This document shows, one piece after another, positions 49,901 through 61,429 of a stretch of DNA of 64,000 nt; the stretch's first letter is position 1; the number at the start of each line of letters is the position of its first letter. Source of the DNA: Lanius collurio (lineage: Eukaryota > Chordata > Aves > Passeriformes > Laniidae); assembly GCA_020086605.1 (NCBI GenBank), contig JACBWW010000023.1, positions 3,626,890 through 3,690,889 on the forward strand, in the 5' to 3' direction. The translations under genes and the position numbers were made by a program. The notes beneath the pieces are model-generated. The model was given only the letters and a program-made list of their open reading frames with translations. It did no database searches and was not told where the DNA came from.

Positions 49901-50749
49901 ACTTGTCAGCCTTGAATGTCTTGCTGCAACTCCTCAGCCACCCAGCAGCATTCCTCACCATCAGCAATCAACTCCACACACAGAGCACTTTGCATGCTCT
50001 GGAGGAATCTTACCCCAAAAACTAAAAGCTGATGTTCCTTGGGTTTGTTAACTACAGTTTTTAACTCTGGTATCCAAGTCTACTTCCACCCAAATAAGAA
50101 GTAAAAATAAAAATCTAATATTTGAGGAAATTTAAACTAAATTTACATTCATTTAACATGTTATTCTACATGTTTAAACTGGATTTAAAACTGTAAATCT
50201 ATTTTAATGTTCAGAGGCTTGATATAGCATGAGGTAAAAGAAACACCTGCAAGAACTGCTAAACACAGGGTAGGACTTAAATTACATCCCACTTCAAGAG
50301 GGATCCAAGCAAATCCATGCCTATAAATTAATGGCAAACTAAGACTAGAATGTTTGCTTTTACAGAGCACTTAATCACAGGATTATCATCAAACCCCTCC
50401 AATACAAACCACTGTCTACAGCTAAACAGGGCTTTTGTGAGTCTGACTGCCTATAGGGCAAACAAAGCTCAAAATAGAAGTGAAACATAAAAGAAAAGCA
50501 ATAAATAAAAGCGAGTGTGATTGCACTGACTGATATTCTGGAGTCAGGATAAAGCCCACAATTCCACCCTGTGTATTCTCACACATCAGAACAGGGAATC
50601 CCAGACAGGTAATGGGACAGAGCCTTAGCTCCCTTTCTGTGGATACTTACATATATTGCTCCTAACTGAGTCCTGTCTGCATCAAAAAGCTGGTAGTAAT
50701 GTTGTACAAAGCTGGATCCAATCTGCTCCCAGATAGGCTTGTCTCCCAT
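40867..50749 (-). CDS. NUTF2: Nuclear transport factor 2 (NUTF2/NTF2), four coding exons, complete, 126 aa
   Basis: Homodimeric NTF2-fold protein that binds RanGDP and FG nucleoporins and imports Ran into the nucleus. Joined CDS: 50749-50651, 48712-48641, 44598-44500, 40977-40867 (99+72+99+111 nt), all in frame with GT-AG introns and every junction between whole codons. It opens [14 protein letters not shown] as in human. Trp41 and Glu42 (TWEGQQF), Asp92 and Asp94 (ADDDQ), which mammalian work places at the Ran and FG contacts, are all present. It ends in ALHNV, one residue shorter than human ALHNFG. Introns are long for such a small gene. EDC4 follows on the same strand, as in human. A non-coding first exon probably lies in the CpG island near 59.3 kb. 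Confidence 0.97.
41405..41424 (+). repeat. (TTTA)5 microsatellite
   Basis: Five near-perfect TTTA units in NUTF2 intron sequence. Confidence 0.85.
44500..44598 (-). CDS. NUTF2: NUTF2 exon 3
   Basis: Acceptor TTGCAG, donor AAG|GTAAAC. Encodes [20 protein letters not shown] and [12 protein letters not shown]; nearly identical to human. Confidence 0.97.
46150..46441 (+). mobile_element. CR1 LINE 3' fragment, plus orientation
   Basis: Plus-orientation CR1 3' sequence (GAGGTTCAAGCTGGATATCA, GAAGAATTTCTTCACTGAAA, GGTTGGACTCAATCTTGGAT), ending near ACTCTATGATTG. It lies in NUTF2 intron sequence between exons 2 and 3. Confidence 0.9.
48641..48712 (-). CDS. NUTF2: NUTF2 exon 2
   Basis: Acceptor CCCCCAG after a long pyrimidine tract, donor ACT|GTAAGT. 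Encodes [20 protein letters not shown] and EKLT, including the Trp-Glu pair of the NTF2 pocket. Confidence 0.97.
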
Positions 50750-50775
50750 TCTGAATCCTCACCCACAGCCAGTGA
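50651..50775 (-). CDS. NUTF2: NUTF2 first coding exon with short 5' UTR
   Basis: Coding from ATG at 50749 to donor TAT|GTAAGT at 50651; the exon itself begins after TTTTATAG at 50776, leaving 26 nt of 5' UTR. Encodes [20 protein letters not shown] and [13 protein letters not shown]. No in-frame upstream ATG lies in the exon. Confidence 0.96.
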
Positions 50776-53700
50776 CTATAAAACAAACAAACAACAAAAT
50801 CATCAGAAAGATCACAGGAATAAGTGTAACATTTGGCTTGAGTATTAGCACCAAGAAACACATCATCTCAGTTGGCCTGAATTTTTCTTTGGGATAGGTA
50901 GGACAAAACTCATCTCTGTATCCTAGACTTGTAAATAAAAGTCTTGGATACTGAACAGTTTAATTACAGATTCAGTTTGTAGTGCTACTTCAGGGTGAGG
51001 TCACATCTCACATACAAAAGTGGAGAATGAGAACAAAACTGAGTGTTACCGCCTTATCTCCACATATTTCAGAAGTTACACCATCTGAACAAGCTGGCAA
51101 GCGCTCGCTGTTTCAACTTGATCTCATTTACTGTCAACAACTGACCTGTTAATATGGATTGTCTTGCAAGTGGCTTACACAAACTGATTCATGTACTTAG
51201 CTCCTCAGGTATTTCACCATCCACAGGCCATTTTAAGAGTGTCCTGCCAATGGCCCATAAAAAGAATTCATTCACTAGCTTGTTGTTTAACACAAGCTTA
51301 CTGCCCATCCTCTTCTATCCTGTCACTGAGGCTGAAGTAGAGTCACTGTTTATCTTTCAGCCTGTAATAACCTCAACATACAAACCCTGATTTTTCATAG
51401 TGGTGAGAATCTGCAGTTCCTAGTCAAGGTGCTGGAAGCTCAGAGGCATCCCACGCTTATGAACACAAGTCCTTCTATTCCAGAAGGATTAAGCATAGAG
51501 CATGCACAGCAGGGTAGACAGGCCCAAACTCTCATGCACCATCGGTACAGCTGATGGCTTTATCACAACATTACATTCCTCAAGAAAGAAACTTCATTTT
51601 TATTTATCCTGATCTCTCTCTGAAAGTCTTAATTGTGCTAAAATTCAAAACACACAAATGCTGCACTCAAACCCCACTACATGATATTTTAAGGTCCGAG
51701 TTCACGTCAAGCAAACTATACTTGCTTAACATCAAGATCTGTCAGCCACTAGTCCCTCTTTGCAATCCCTGCCCAGGAAGCTTGGAGCTACAGGTTTAAA
51801 CTGCACTACAAACCTGGAAAGGTATGAAATTCTCTTTTAGGACACAGACAAAGTTATTTTGGCTTCCTTTAGCTGTCAATTACTTACACACCTGTATAAG
51901 ATTTGACAAATTCCTAAGAGAAAAAAACACACATTCCCAGGATCTCCACAGAGGGTATTCCCAGGCCCAGCTTTCTGTTTGTTCACAGTTGGACAAGAAA
52001 GCTCTTTTCATATTTTAGGCCTTTGGCAGTCTGTGCTTTACTCATACATATGGGAACTGAAATGGGTTCAGACTCTAGGTTGGAAGTTTTAAGGTAACAC
52101 AAATTTGGCCAGACTTAGAGAAGAGCAAATCTCTTTTATTAGATCAATGGCCTAACAGCAGGTAGCATCTGTGTTGTCAGGATGGTAAATTCAACTACCA
52201 AGGACAACTGTTATCACATTTTTAAACATCTTTATTTCACCATCAGACACCCAGGCAGTATAGTAAACATCAAATTCACCAAGCCTGCACACTAACATAA
52301 AAATTCAAAGCCTTGTTGCTATTGTTTCAACTGCTCCAGAGAGATCTACAATATGGTGTTAAGTCACCATCATGAGCACTCCACTGATACTTGCAGTACA
52401 TACCTCAGTCTCGAGGAGTTTACCCAGTGTGGCTATTCCTCTGGGAAAGCATATCACAAGTTAAAAAAACACCCAAGTACAACAGATTCCAAAAAAAAAC
52501 CCCAAAAGCAACCTCACACTCACATCCCAAACAACTTAAACCTAGCTCTTTACAAGTGAAAAGGTGGTATTGACTGCACACCCATAATTGATCAACTGCA
52601 GGTTAGGCTGGTATGCAGCCAGAAAATCACCCTAAAACCATGGCACCACATCCCTGGAAACTCTATTGAGTGGTGATGTCCACCCTGCTGAGAAGTAGGG
52701 CTCATGTCATATTTGGAAAATCAGAAGCAGTAGGACTTAAGTTTGATGCCTGCAGTTTCCAATCCAGACCTGCGGGTACCTAGAAGTGTGTTGTTTGGGA
52801 CGGCTGCAGTGGAGCCAACAATCAGCACAGGTGAAAATCATGTTGATTCACTTTTTATGGATCATCACAGCTTCAACTTCAACACATAAAGTCACATCAC
52901 TGTCAGATCTTCATAAACATTCAAGGGCAATTCTAGTGGCTATTATTATTGATGCTCAGCAGTCACACCTCTAATACTGAACTGAAGTTGAGGACAACAA
53001 AATAACCATCAGCTTACTCTCTTGAAGCTAAAGCAAGTTATCTATCGCCATATTAAACTTCCCCTCACACAAGATGTGCATTCACCCTTAACAGCTCACT
53101 GTACCATCATACAAACCCAAGATCAAGCTGTATGCCAGCACTGCACCTCATTCAGTCCCTCAAGGTACAACAGCCTCTCTCAAGATCACCAGATGCCTTC
53201 TGTTTAATCCTGAAACTGTGAGAAAGCCTTAGAGACTGCAAGGAATGAAGGAATTCTTATTTTAAATATGGAAAGTAGAATTACGGTTTTTGGATCTAAA
53301 AATTAGTATGTTAGCTTGCTGTCTCCTCCTAAAAAAAAAAGTGCTTGTATTTTGATCAGTAAAATACTATTAAATAAATAAAAACCAGCATAAATTTGAC
53401 CAGTTATAACATTGATTTTGTCAGAAATTAAAACAAGCTAAAAAAATGCAGCTGAAATTAATGACCTTTGACTAATTTTTTTGTTTGTTACAACCTTACT
53501 TTCTTTCCTGTACCATTCACTCTTCCTGGAAAAGTCTATTTTCTGATTTGTCACCTTTTCCTCCATGCTGTCTTGTGTTTTCTGCCTGTCATTACAGATG
53601 TAAGAAGCTTAGATGTACCTAAAGAAAGAACAAGATGGGAATGATCTGTGTCACCAAGCCTAGTCCCTTTCAGTGAGACACAACCCATGTAAGATTGTAT

Positions 53701-56700
53701 TGATACACGTATCAGTACAGTATTTCAATGACATAAATACAATATAAAAAGATTTTAAGATCTACTGCAAACCTATGAGGATAGCACAGGTTCTGATGTC
53801 GTCAAGCACTAGGGCAACACAGAGGTGCTTCAGAACCATCCAGTCAAATCCATCCATGCTTCACTCAAATCTGTCCATAGTTACTGAAACATGGACTAAT
53901 ATAAAGCCAGCTAAAAGAAGTTTCAATAAGCTAGAAAGCTCCTTAGATGTAGCACACCTGTCCTTTTAAAGGCACCTGCTGAAAGTTATTACTGTGTAAG
54001 TGCATTACTGGATATTCCACTGTAATTCCCCATGGAAAAGGAGATAATTTCCTTAAGCTAATTAATTTCCTTACCTTTGTCACTTCAAACCTACCTCCTC
54101 ACATCCACTTAAGAACACCACAGTCCATTTGACGAACAGCTTCTTCACAAAAGCACAGCAGCAAAGCTGAGCTACCAGCACATAGTGTAATACTTAATTC
54201 ACATTATTCACTCTATTTCTTGCAATTTGCCTCTACTAGAGAATTTATCCCCACCCCAAATACCACCCAGCAATCAGTGCTGAAGCAGAAACTCAATACA
54301 GTGCACAAAAGCTGCAGCTCCCAGCAACTCTGTCTTTAACAGATATATGCTGACACTGCTGAACCAAAGTGCTTCTCCTCAGGGGCCTTTTGCAGTGACA
54401 TCGAAATCGAATTTTCCAATACCTCTGCCAGCTGCAAGACCACACATCAAGAGTAAATTCCAGCCCTCTACACATCTCTCACCACAATCCCATCCTATCT
54501 CATCCTACAAGGTACCAGAGTATCCCCGGCGTTTGCTTTGCATCCATCTGCTTTGGCAGGTGGCAGACTGTACCAAGGGCAGGACAAGCTGCAAGACCCA
54601 GTGAGCAGTAGGAACGAGGAAGCTGCACCTCTAGGACAGAGAAGATCTAGAAGAGAACAGAGCCTCCACATGGGCCATGAGTGATCTTGAGTAAAACTAG
54701 GGTTACATGGCCTCAGGCAGATTTTTTTATCCACAAAAGCTAAAAATACAGAATCTTTTCTATTGCTTGTCCCAGCTTTGATGCTTCTGTCTACACACAC
54801 CCCTCTTCCATCCCTACCTTAGCTCTGGGTGTGAGAGATGAGCATGAGCACACCAACCCTGCCCATAACTCCTAAGGGGAACACAGTCCTTAAGAAAGTC
54901 ATTTCTGCTACTGGTCTTGATGAAACCTCCTCCTACTGCTTCCTTCACAAGCTACAAAACACATGATTCTCTGTCAGTTTGCTGCAGCACAAAGTCCATC
55001 TTTCTGCTCATGTGGCACCACCACAGCTACTCAGAGGGGTAGCATTAGGAAAAGTCACTTTTTTACTTGGAAAAACGAGACTATTTAATAAAGAGATTGC
55101 CTTCTCTGAAATACTTAAGTGCCAGTGACATCTGGAGCAGGTGGGCTACTGTCACAGCTCTGCAGTATGGAGAAAGAACAAAAAGTTGCTTCAGCCAGTA
55201 GTTATGCTTTACCATATTATCAGACCTGGACACATGTAAGCTTGATGCTGTCAATCAAAAAAATTAAAGTCATTCTGAATTGGAGCATGGTAGGCCTGTA
55301 GTTCTAAAATACTACATTTTCATGAAAAAGTCAACAAAACCTTGCATGAGCAATAGTAAAATATAAATTACTAAAGAAAACTGAGGTAGTCTGTCAGGGA
55401 TTGCCACATTTGAAAATCAAGATGTATTCAAACAATCAATGAACAACCATCATAGGCAAAGAAGGTCTGTAAAGTCTTTCTGGTCTGAAAAACACTAACA
55501 AAAAACCCACTGAATTCAAAGTGGAAAAACCTCAAACCAACACATTCTAATGCTATTAGAGAAAATCCAGTTATGACTATACTTATTCCACAAGTAATCT
55601 CAGCATAAATAAACCACTCTCCCAGGATTGTAAAGACAGCCCAACACACCACCAAAATTGAACTCTCTTAAGATTGAATTCAAGCTTGTTTTTTGGAAGA
55701 TCTCAGAATCAGTTCAACAAAACAGCACCAACACCACCCTTAAATCTGTGGTGCTGGTCCAGTGACACATGTGAATCCACAGCAAACATGGTTTGGACCA
55801 TCAGTTGCTGCACTGCTCACTACTGATTAACAGGAGAAAGTAAGGACAATGAAAGAGCTCTCAGCTTTTTCAGTTCCTCATACTCTTGCAATTTCTACCA
55901 CGCAGGTAGTTTAGATCACTCAGATTAGAGAGTCAGCAGTCTTTAGACTGGTAAGAAAAGTAAAGCAGCAAACAGTTTTAGACTATTTTTCCTTCATTTG
56001 CTTTTCTTTTGCCACTATAGCTTGCAAAGACAGGAGTGTCTCCAGTGTGCACTTTCTAGGAACACAATGGAACCAGCATCACAGGACCAGTTAATCTTCT
56101 TTCAAACAGGTCATCTATTCAACTCCACCAACAACCACTTGATAACAGATAACAGATCATCCTCCTTCAGCAAAGGATACACTCCCAAAAGAGAAACTAT
56201 GCAAATTATCGCAGAATAATTCGGGTTTGCAAGGGACCTCCTCCAGCTCAAAGCAGGAGGACAAACCTGTTCCACCACCTGACTGCCCTCACACTGAGGG
56301 CAGCTGCCCTGTGTCCTGCCCGAATCCCATCTGTTCCAATTATGCCCCTTGCATATTGCCCTGCCATGAGGTAGCCTGAGAAAAGCCTGGCTCCATTCTC
56401 CTGATAATGGCCTGACACAGACTGTGATTAAGCCCTGCTCAAGCCTCCCTAGACTAAACAAGCCCAGACCAGGCAGAATGCACAGTAACACAGGGATGAA
56501 GAAATACTGGAACTTTCTGAGGGACATCATGCCTCATCAGCCATTTATCTTCAACACACTGCATCTCTGTCTGGTAAATGCCAATTCAGCGGTCAATCTT
56601 TCTCTGTTTGAAAACCTATAAAATTTCCAGTTGAAGAACAAATTTCTGCATTCAGAGACTGAAGGAAACAAGTGTTTCTCTGATGTATTTTCACAATCAT

Positions 56701-59261
56701 CTCCACAGCAGCTGACTAATCCATAGAGGAGAACCCTCTGCAAACTACAGCTCAAGGCCAATCAGAAACCATCGGCCCAGTAATGGCCATGGACTGCTCT
56801 GTGCAAGAAATTACATTATTCTAAATATGCTTTTAGAGCTAAAAATAATTAAGTCTAGATTTGTGAACAGTGAAAGGATGGAAGGGGAGAAAGGGGAAGA
56901 TGACAAGGTCCAGACTATTTCCTTCTGGGAAACACATTTACTTTCCTCTTCTTAGTCTTTTTATTCCTCTACTCCAACTTTATTAAAACAAATTAATGAG
57001 GGAATTATGCCAACCTGAGGTACCTTTTTTTTTGTTAGAAATGTCAGCAAGTGTAAGGCCCCTAGTACACAAAGCACCTGAGGAAGACTCTGGGAAAGCT
57101 TTCACCGTGGCTACAGCTTGATGCTCATCTCAACTGCAACCTGACAACTCAAGAGAGGCACACAGAGTCAGTCAGGATGATTTTCAAATATATAGATATA
57201 TATTACACAAAACTGCAGAGGAGGACATGTTTTGTTGTTAAGCAAAAGCCACAATGCTACACACCTGCCTTTCTTTCCAGAGTATTCTTCATGCAAGCCA
57301 AAAACCAAATTCAAGTTTGCAAGGCTGAAGCCACATTTCCTTTCCCCAAAATGAGCACAAGACTGCTCAGTTTAAAAAAAAAAATAAAAAATTGGGGAAT
57401 TGGAGGAAGAATTGCTACATCCTGTTTTTCTTTACCTTATAGACACAGAAACAAAACATTTAATGGCCAAAGTTGCCACAATATCTACGAGTTTTAAAAC
57501 AACCTAAAAGAATTATACTTTCAATGTTGCCAGCTATTAGTATATACTGCAATTCCTAAACTTACCATACTCTACACTTTCACTAACTAAATGACCCTTT
57601 TATTACAAGGAACAAAAGAAATCCCAGCAGAGAGAACTGCAGAAAAGTTGTTACCATTTGCGTTTTTCTAAAGATCTGAAAAAACACAGATGTTAAGCAA
57701 ATATATTTCAAATTATCTAACAAATAACTTGCAACCTTTTACACAAATAATAATTAGAAGCCCAGTGTGAAAATAGTTAAATAGTCCAAAAATGAGCCAA
57801 AATATCACCTCACTTTAAATGAGATCAGGCATTTCACTATATACAGTAATTTTGCTACTTCTAGGTGGAGGTCTGTGAAATGCCTGATAAAAGAAAACTT
57901 AAAGTCACAAAACACAAATACAGAAATCACTGCTTGAACATGACTCCTCCAGAAGGCAAGAGTATTAACTTAGGAAGACAGCTGATTAAGGAATCAGAAT
58001 TAACTTTCAAGCAACATTTCTGCAACCAATTCCTACTCAAGCATTTACCTAGGCTTTTTTTTCCAGCTGGACTGCAAAACAGTATGTCCAGCTCTAAGAC
58101 ATATTTACACTGGAAATTATGGACTTCGAATGAGCTGAATTATTATTTCAGCCTGCCTCAGACAGGAAGTTCAATCTGAATTGCAAGAACAGACTCTTGG
58201 GGGTTTAAATGGCTTCAGAAAGCTATCTTGCATTAACTGAATGCAACGCACACTCCTTGCTACTGCACACCTTTGCAGGTTTTGATTGTTTTCAAAGCTG
58301 AAAAGTGACAACAGCTCAAGAAGGGAAGAAAAATTCTCTCTTGCAGATCATACTGGAAAATGGAACTCAAAATAAAAAACTACACGACTGCAGCAGATCA
58401 CTGAGCACATGCACTTTGCTAGTTTCACTCCAAGGAAGCATGAACCTTTCACATTCAATGTGAGAAAGCGATTCAACCATGTCAGGTAACTTCAGTCCTC
58501 TCACAACCTTCTGGCAAGACAGAAAACAGCAAGAACATTAAAAACATTCGAAGGAGAAGCATAACAGAGTACACCTTTTGCCCTGCACAAACCATCTCCT
58601 CACAACTCCCGGTTCACCCCCTTTACTCTCCTCCCTGCCATACCGAGCCGTCGCAAAGCAAGACAGAAGCACCGACGGGGACCAGGCCGAGAAGAAGCCT
58701 CGGTGCCTCTGAGGGTCGCGGCGGCAGCGCCGGGGTCCGCCTGGGTGGGTGGCGGAGACAACACGCCCAGGGAGTGCCGTGAGCTGCCGGCGGGGCGAGG
58801 CGAGGCACAGCCCACACCTCCCCATTAACCCCCGGCCCCGCCGGAGCGATCTGCCCCCTGAGCCTGCGAGCGGAGCTCGCCTCGGCCGAGGCCCCTCGCT
58901 CCCCCCGGGGGAACTGGGCCGGAGCCGCCCACCCCCCTCAGCTCGCCCACCCACCCATACGCGGGGCCCGCCAGTCCCGGGCACAGCCGGCGATGGCTCG
59001 GCTCCCTCCGCCGCCACCGCCCCTCCGGGACCGCGCTGCCGGCGCCTCAAAGACGGGGAAGGTCAGGGCGGCTCCGGCCGGCGGCTCCCGCCCAACCTGG
59101 CCCGCGGCAGCCGGCAGCGCCCCGCGGCGGGGATGGGGCTGGGCTACGGAGCCACAGGGCCGCGGGGGACGAGCGCGGGGTGTGGCGGCACCGTGTGCCG
59201 GCCCGCGGGCGGTGCCGATGCCCGTCCCGCTGCCACTCCTGGTCGCGCCCCCCGCACTCAC
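50776..59261 (-). other. NUTF2: NUTF2 intron 1 (inferred)
   Basis: About 8.5 kb of AT-rich sequence between the inferred non-coding exon 1 and the first coding exon. Apart from one CR1 (about 56.2-56.5 kb) and short A-rich runs, I recognise no gene or structured RNA. Confidence 0.6.
56209..56475 (-). mobile_element. CR1 LINE fragment
   Basis: Diverged minus-orientation CR1: GCAGAATAATTCGGGTTTGC, ACCTCCTCCAGCTCAAAGCA, then GCTCAAGCCTCCCTAGACTA. It is in NUTF2 intron 1. Confidence 0.65.
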
Positions 59262-59400
59262 CCGCGGCTCCCACTATGGCGGCGGCAGCGGCCCCGTGCG
59301 CGGCGCGAGCCCCCTCAGCCTCCCTCGCCCGCGCTCCCGCCCCGCCCCGCTCCGCCCGGCCCCGCGGCATGCCGGGACAGTGAGTCCCGCTGGCCGCCGG
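59262..59400 (-). other. NUTF2: Inferred non-coding exon 1 of NUTF2
   Basis: On the minus strand CCGCGG is followed by a consensus donor GTGAGTG at 59261-59255 inside the CpG island, and the first coding exon has its own acceptor at 50776. The upstream limit (transcription start) is a guess. Confidence 0.5.
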
Positions 59401-59425
59401 CCGGGCACTGGGAAGGACGATTAGA

Positions 59426-59444
59426 ACTACAACTCCCGACAGGT
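59426..59444 (+). promoter_or_regulatory. ZNF143/THAP11 (SBS-like) motif
   Basis: ACTACAACTCCCGACAGGT matches the first half of the SBS consensus (ACTACAnnTCCC) well; the second half is weaker. Reverse-orientation half matches TCCCGGCATGC (59365-59375) and TCCCACAATGC (59524-59534) lie on either side. Confidence 0.6.
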
Positions 59445-59580
59445 CCCGCGTCGCACCCCGCGGTGGCTCATTTGAATGAGGGAAGGGGCCCGCGCGCCGC
59501 TGGCCCCGCGGCGGCGCCCCGGAGCATTGTGGGATCGTGGGGGAGCGAAGCGGGGAGGGGCCCTGCGCTTGGGGAGTAAC

Positions 59581-59691
59581 GGGGACAGGGTGGTACCCCT
59601 TTGGGAGAGGGTTGTATCCCTCTTGGGATAGGGGTTGTACCCCTTTGGGATGGGACTGCACCCCTCTGGGACAGGGCTGTACCCTCTGGGA
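59581..59691 (+). repeat. Minisatellite, about five 20-26 bp units
   Basis: Imperfect direct repeats of a GGGGTTGTACCCCTTTGGGA-type unit. Unit starts are near 59581, 59607, 59629, 59651 and 59672. It lies just outside the NUTF2 CpG island; peptides read across it are repetitive artefacts. Confidence 0.9.
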
Positions 59692-59936
59692 CAAAGCAGG
59701 ACCCGTGGCCCTGAGTGGGGACGTAGGTGGTCAGCCACAGCCGAAACTGCAGGTCCTGAAGTTAATTTTAGTTCCCCCCATAAAGGATTTACACTGTCAA
59801 TTAAAAAAAAAAAAATGCTTGGCTTGATTGCAGTGAAAAGTTAGCAAAGAACGTGTGAGGTGGTAGATAAAGGCCTTCAAATAAATATTTGTGAATAGGT
59901 AAGTGGTGTAAAAGTGTGGTTTGGGTCTCATTGGAG

Positions 59937-59977
59937 CCCCCCCCCCCCCCCAATCCCTGAAGCAGCAGCAGCAGCAG
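59937..59977 (+). repeat. Poly(C) run followed by (AGC)n
   Basis: About 15 C, a short spacer, then about six AGC units. Simple sequence with no coding context. Confidence 0.9.
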
Positions 59978-60724
59978 AAAGGACTCATAAGGGTACAGGA
60001 GTTGGCAGGATTTTGGATTACATGGCTAAGTAGGCTGTGGACAGTTACATTCCTAGATTTCTTGTGTAACTGGAAAGCTGAACTGGTAGGTGATCTTGTA
60101 CTACAGTGCTGGATATGGGCTACTTAGGGAATACATGACTTGTTTAGTGCTTGAGCTCTGCAGCTCAGGGATGCTGGTCAAGAACACATAATCTTGAATA
60201 AATTTTTTAACCCTCTAGGCCAAAGGCTTTCATATTATTACATAAAAACTTTAAAAAACCTTAAAAAACAAACAACAAAACAACCAAAGAAACCAACCCT
60301 CCAAAAATTCTAAAAATAGGTACAGAACCCAAAAAGGGAGTCACTGTTAATCTCTAGAGGAATTGTTATGACCTTAGAGTTTTCCCTTTGAATCATAAAA
60401 GCCATTTAAAATAAACATTCTTCAAGTCCCCTTCAAGGGCTGACATTTGACAATAAACAGAAATGTGACAACCAAAAATACTCAACACTGGTAGAAGAAA
60501 AATATTGCAAGGATACAGGCTGGATTAGAATACAGAAAGGTGAGGGGTTGAAAGAGAAGAAAAATGTTTGCACTGAGCAGCAGCACCGAGTTTTTCATTA
60601 TCATAATAAGGTGCCTTCCTGCAGAATTAACCTCTTAATTCCCTCAGGTATGGTTGCTCACTTCCTTAATTTAGCAGGAAATGGGAAAAAGTGTGCATGA
60701 GGGAAAATGTCTGCCTTTATCAGA

Positions 60725-60885
60725 GTTCATCCTCCATTGGAAGGCACCCACAAGGATCATTGAGTCCAGCTCCTGGCCCTGCACAGGACAGCCCCAACAA
60801 TCACACCATGTGCCTGAGAGCACCGTCCAAACACTTCTGAATGCTGGCAGCCCTCGTGCTATGACCACTGCCCTGATACCTTTGC
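60725..60885 (-). mobile_element. CR1 LINE fragment
   Basis: Minus-orientation CR1 piece: TCCAGCTCCTGGCCCTGCAC, GACAGCCCCAACAATCACAC, then CCTCGTGCTATGACCACTGC. Confidence 0.75.
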
Positions 60886-61293
60886 TGGTTCTTTAATAGA
60901 CCTAAACCACACCTGCTGGCCCATCACTCAAAACCATTCCAGGACCCCGCAACCCACACAATTCTTTGTCACTTCCCATGATCTGATCTCCCCTTTGCAC
61001 AGAGACTCTCCCCAAACACTCAGTTTCTGTTTCCTCTGGGCTGCACAGAAGTTTAGGTTGTAGTGCACCAAGTTCCAGTCCCACCCATGGGGTTGGGTGT
61101 ACAGTGGTAGAGGCAATATCGGCCACATGGACCTACAGACCTTTTTAAATAAGGGACCACACACTTCTTTCCTCTAACTGCCCTAATCTTTCAAAACTGT
61201 CTTCATCATAATCTCCTCAAATATCCCCATACCTGTCCTCTGGATCCACAGCTGCAGTCACCATGCAGAAGTGGATAATCTTATTGTTTGGGA

Positions 61294-61417
61294 TTTTTTT
61301 TTTCAGTGGTTGTGACAGCTTTATTTCTATCCTTTGTTCCAATAAACATATTTACTCTCCTTCCCTGTTAGTTGTTTTATGACATCTGTTTCTAGCTGTT
61401 TCTCTATTTCCAGTCTT
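61294..61417 (-). other. Possible terminal exon or processed 3' end of an unassigned gene
   Basis: On the minus strand TTATTTCAG (acceptor) is followed by 30 codons encoding RLEIEKQLETDVIKQLTGKE, then SKYVYWNKG and TAG (61329-61327). AATAAA overlaps the next bases (61325-61320) and a run of ten A follows 16 nt later (61303-61294). The peptide looks helical and charged. I do not recognise it. It could be the last exon of a minus-strand gene from the right or the end of a processed copy. Confidence 0.35.
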
Positions 61418-61429
61418 CTGAAATAATCA

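Larger units (their letters stand above)
58590..59560 (-). promoter_or_regulatory. NUTF2: CpG island, inferred NUTF2 promoter
   Basis: About 1 kb rich in CG dinucleotides between AT-rich flanks. There is no TATA box at an obvious place. It contains a donor-like GTGAGT (59261), a YY1-like ATGGCGGC (59276-59283) and three ZNF143/THAP11-like sites (59365-59534). Long open frames through it are composition artefacts. It is assigned to NUTF2 because that is the first minus-strand gene downstream; a divergent plus-strand transcript is possible. Confidence 0.75.

Noticed and set aside
50660..50750. First taken as the EDC4 start exon
   Set aside because: The peptide [14 protein letters not shown] is the NUTF2 N-terminus, and the next three exons complete NUTF2.
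58538..59738. Several open frames of 100-276 codons in the CpG island and minisatellite
   Set aside because: Pro/Arg/Ala/Gly-rich reading of CG-rich DNA in several frames at once, plus direct repeats; no domain and no splice logic.
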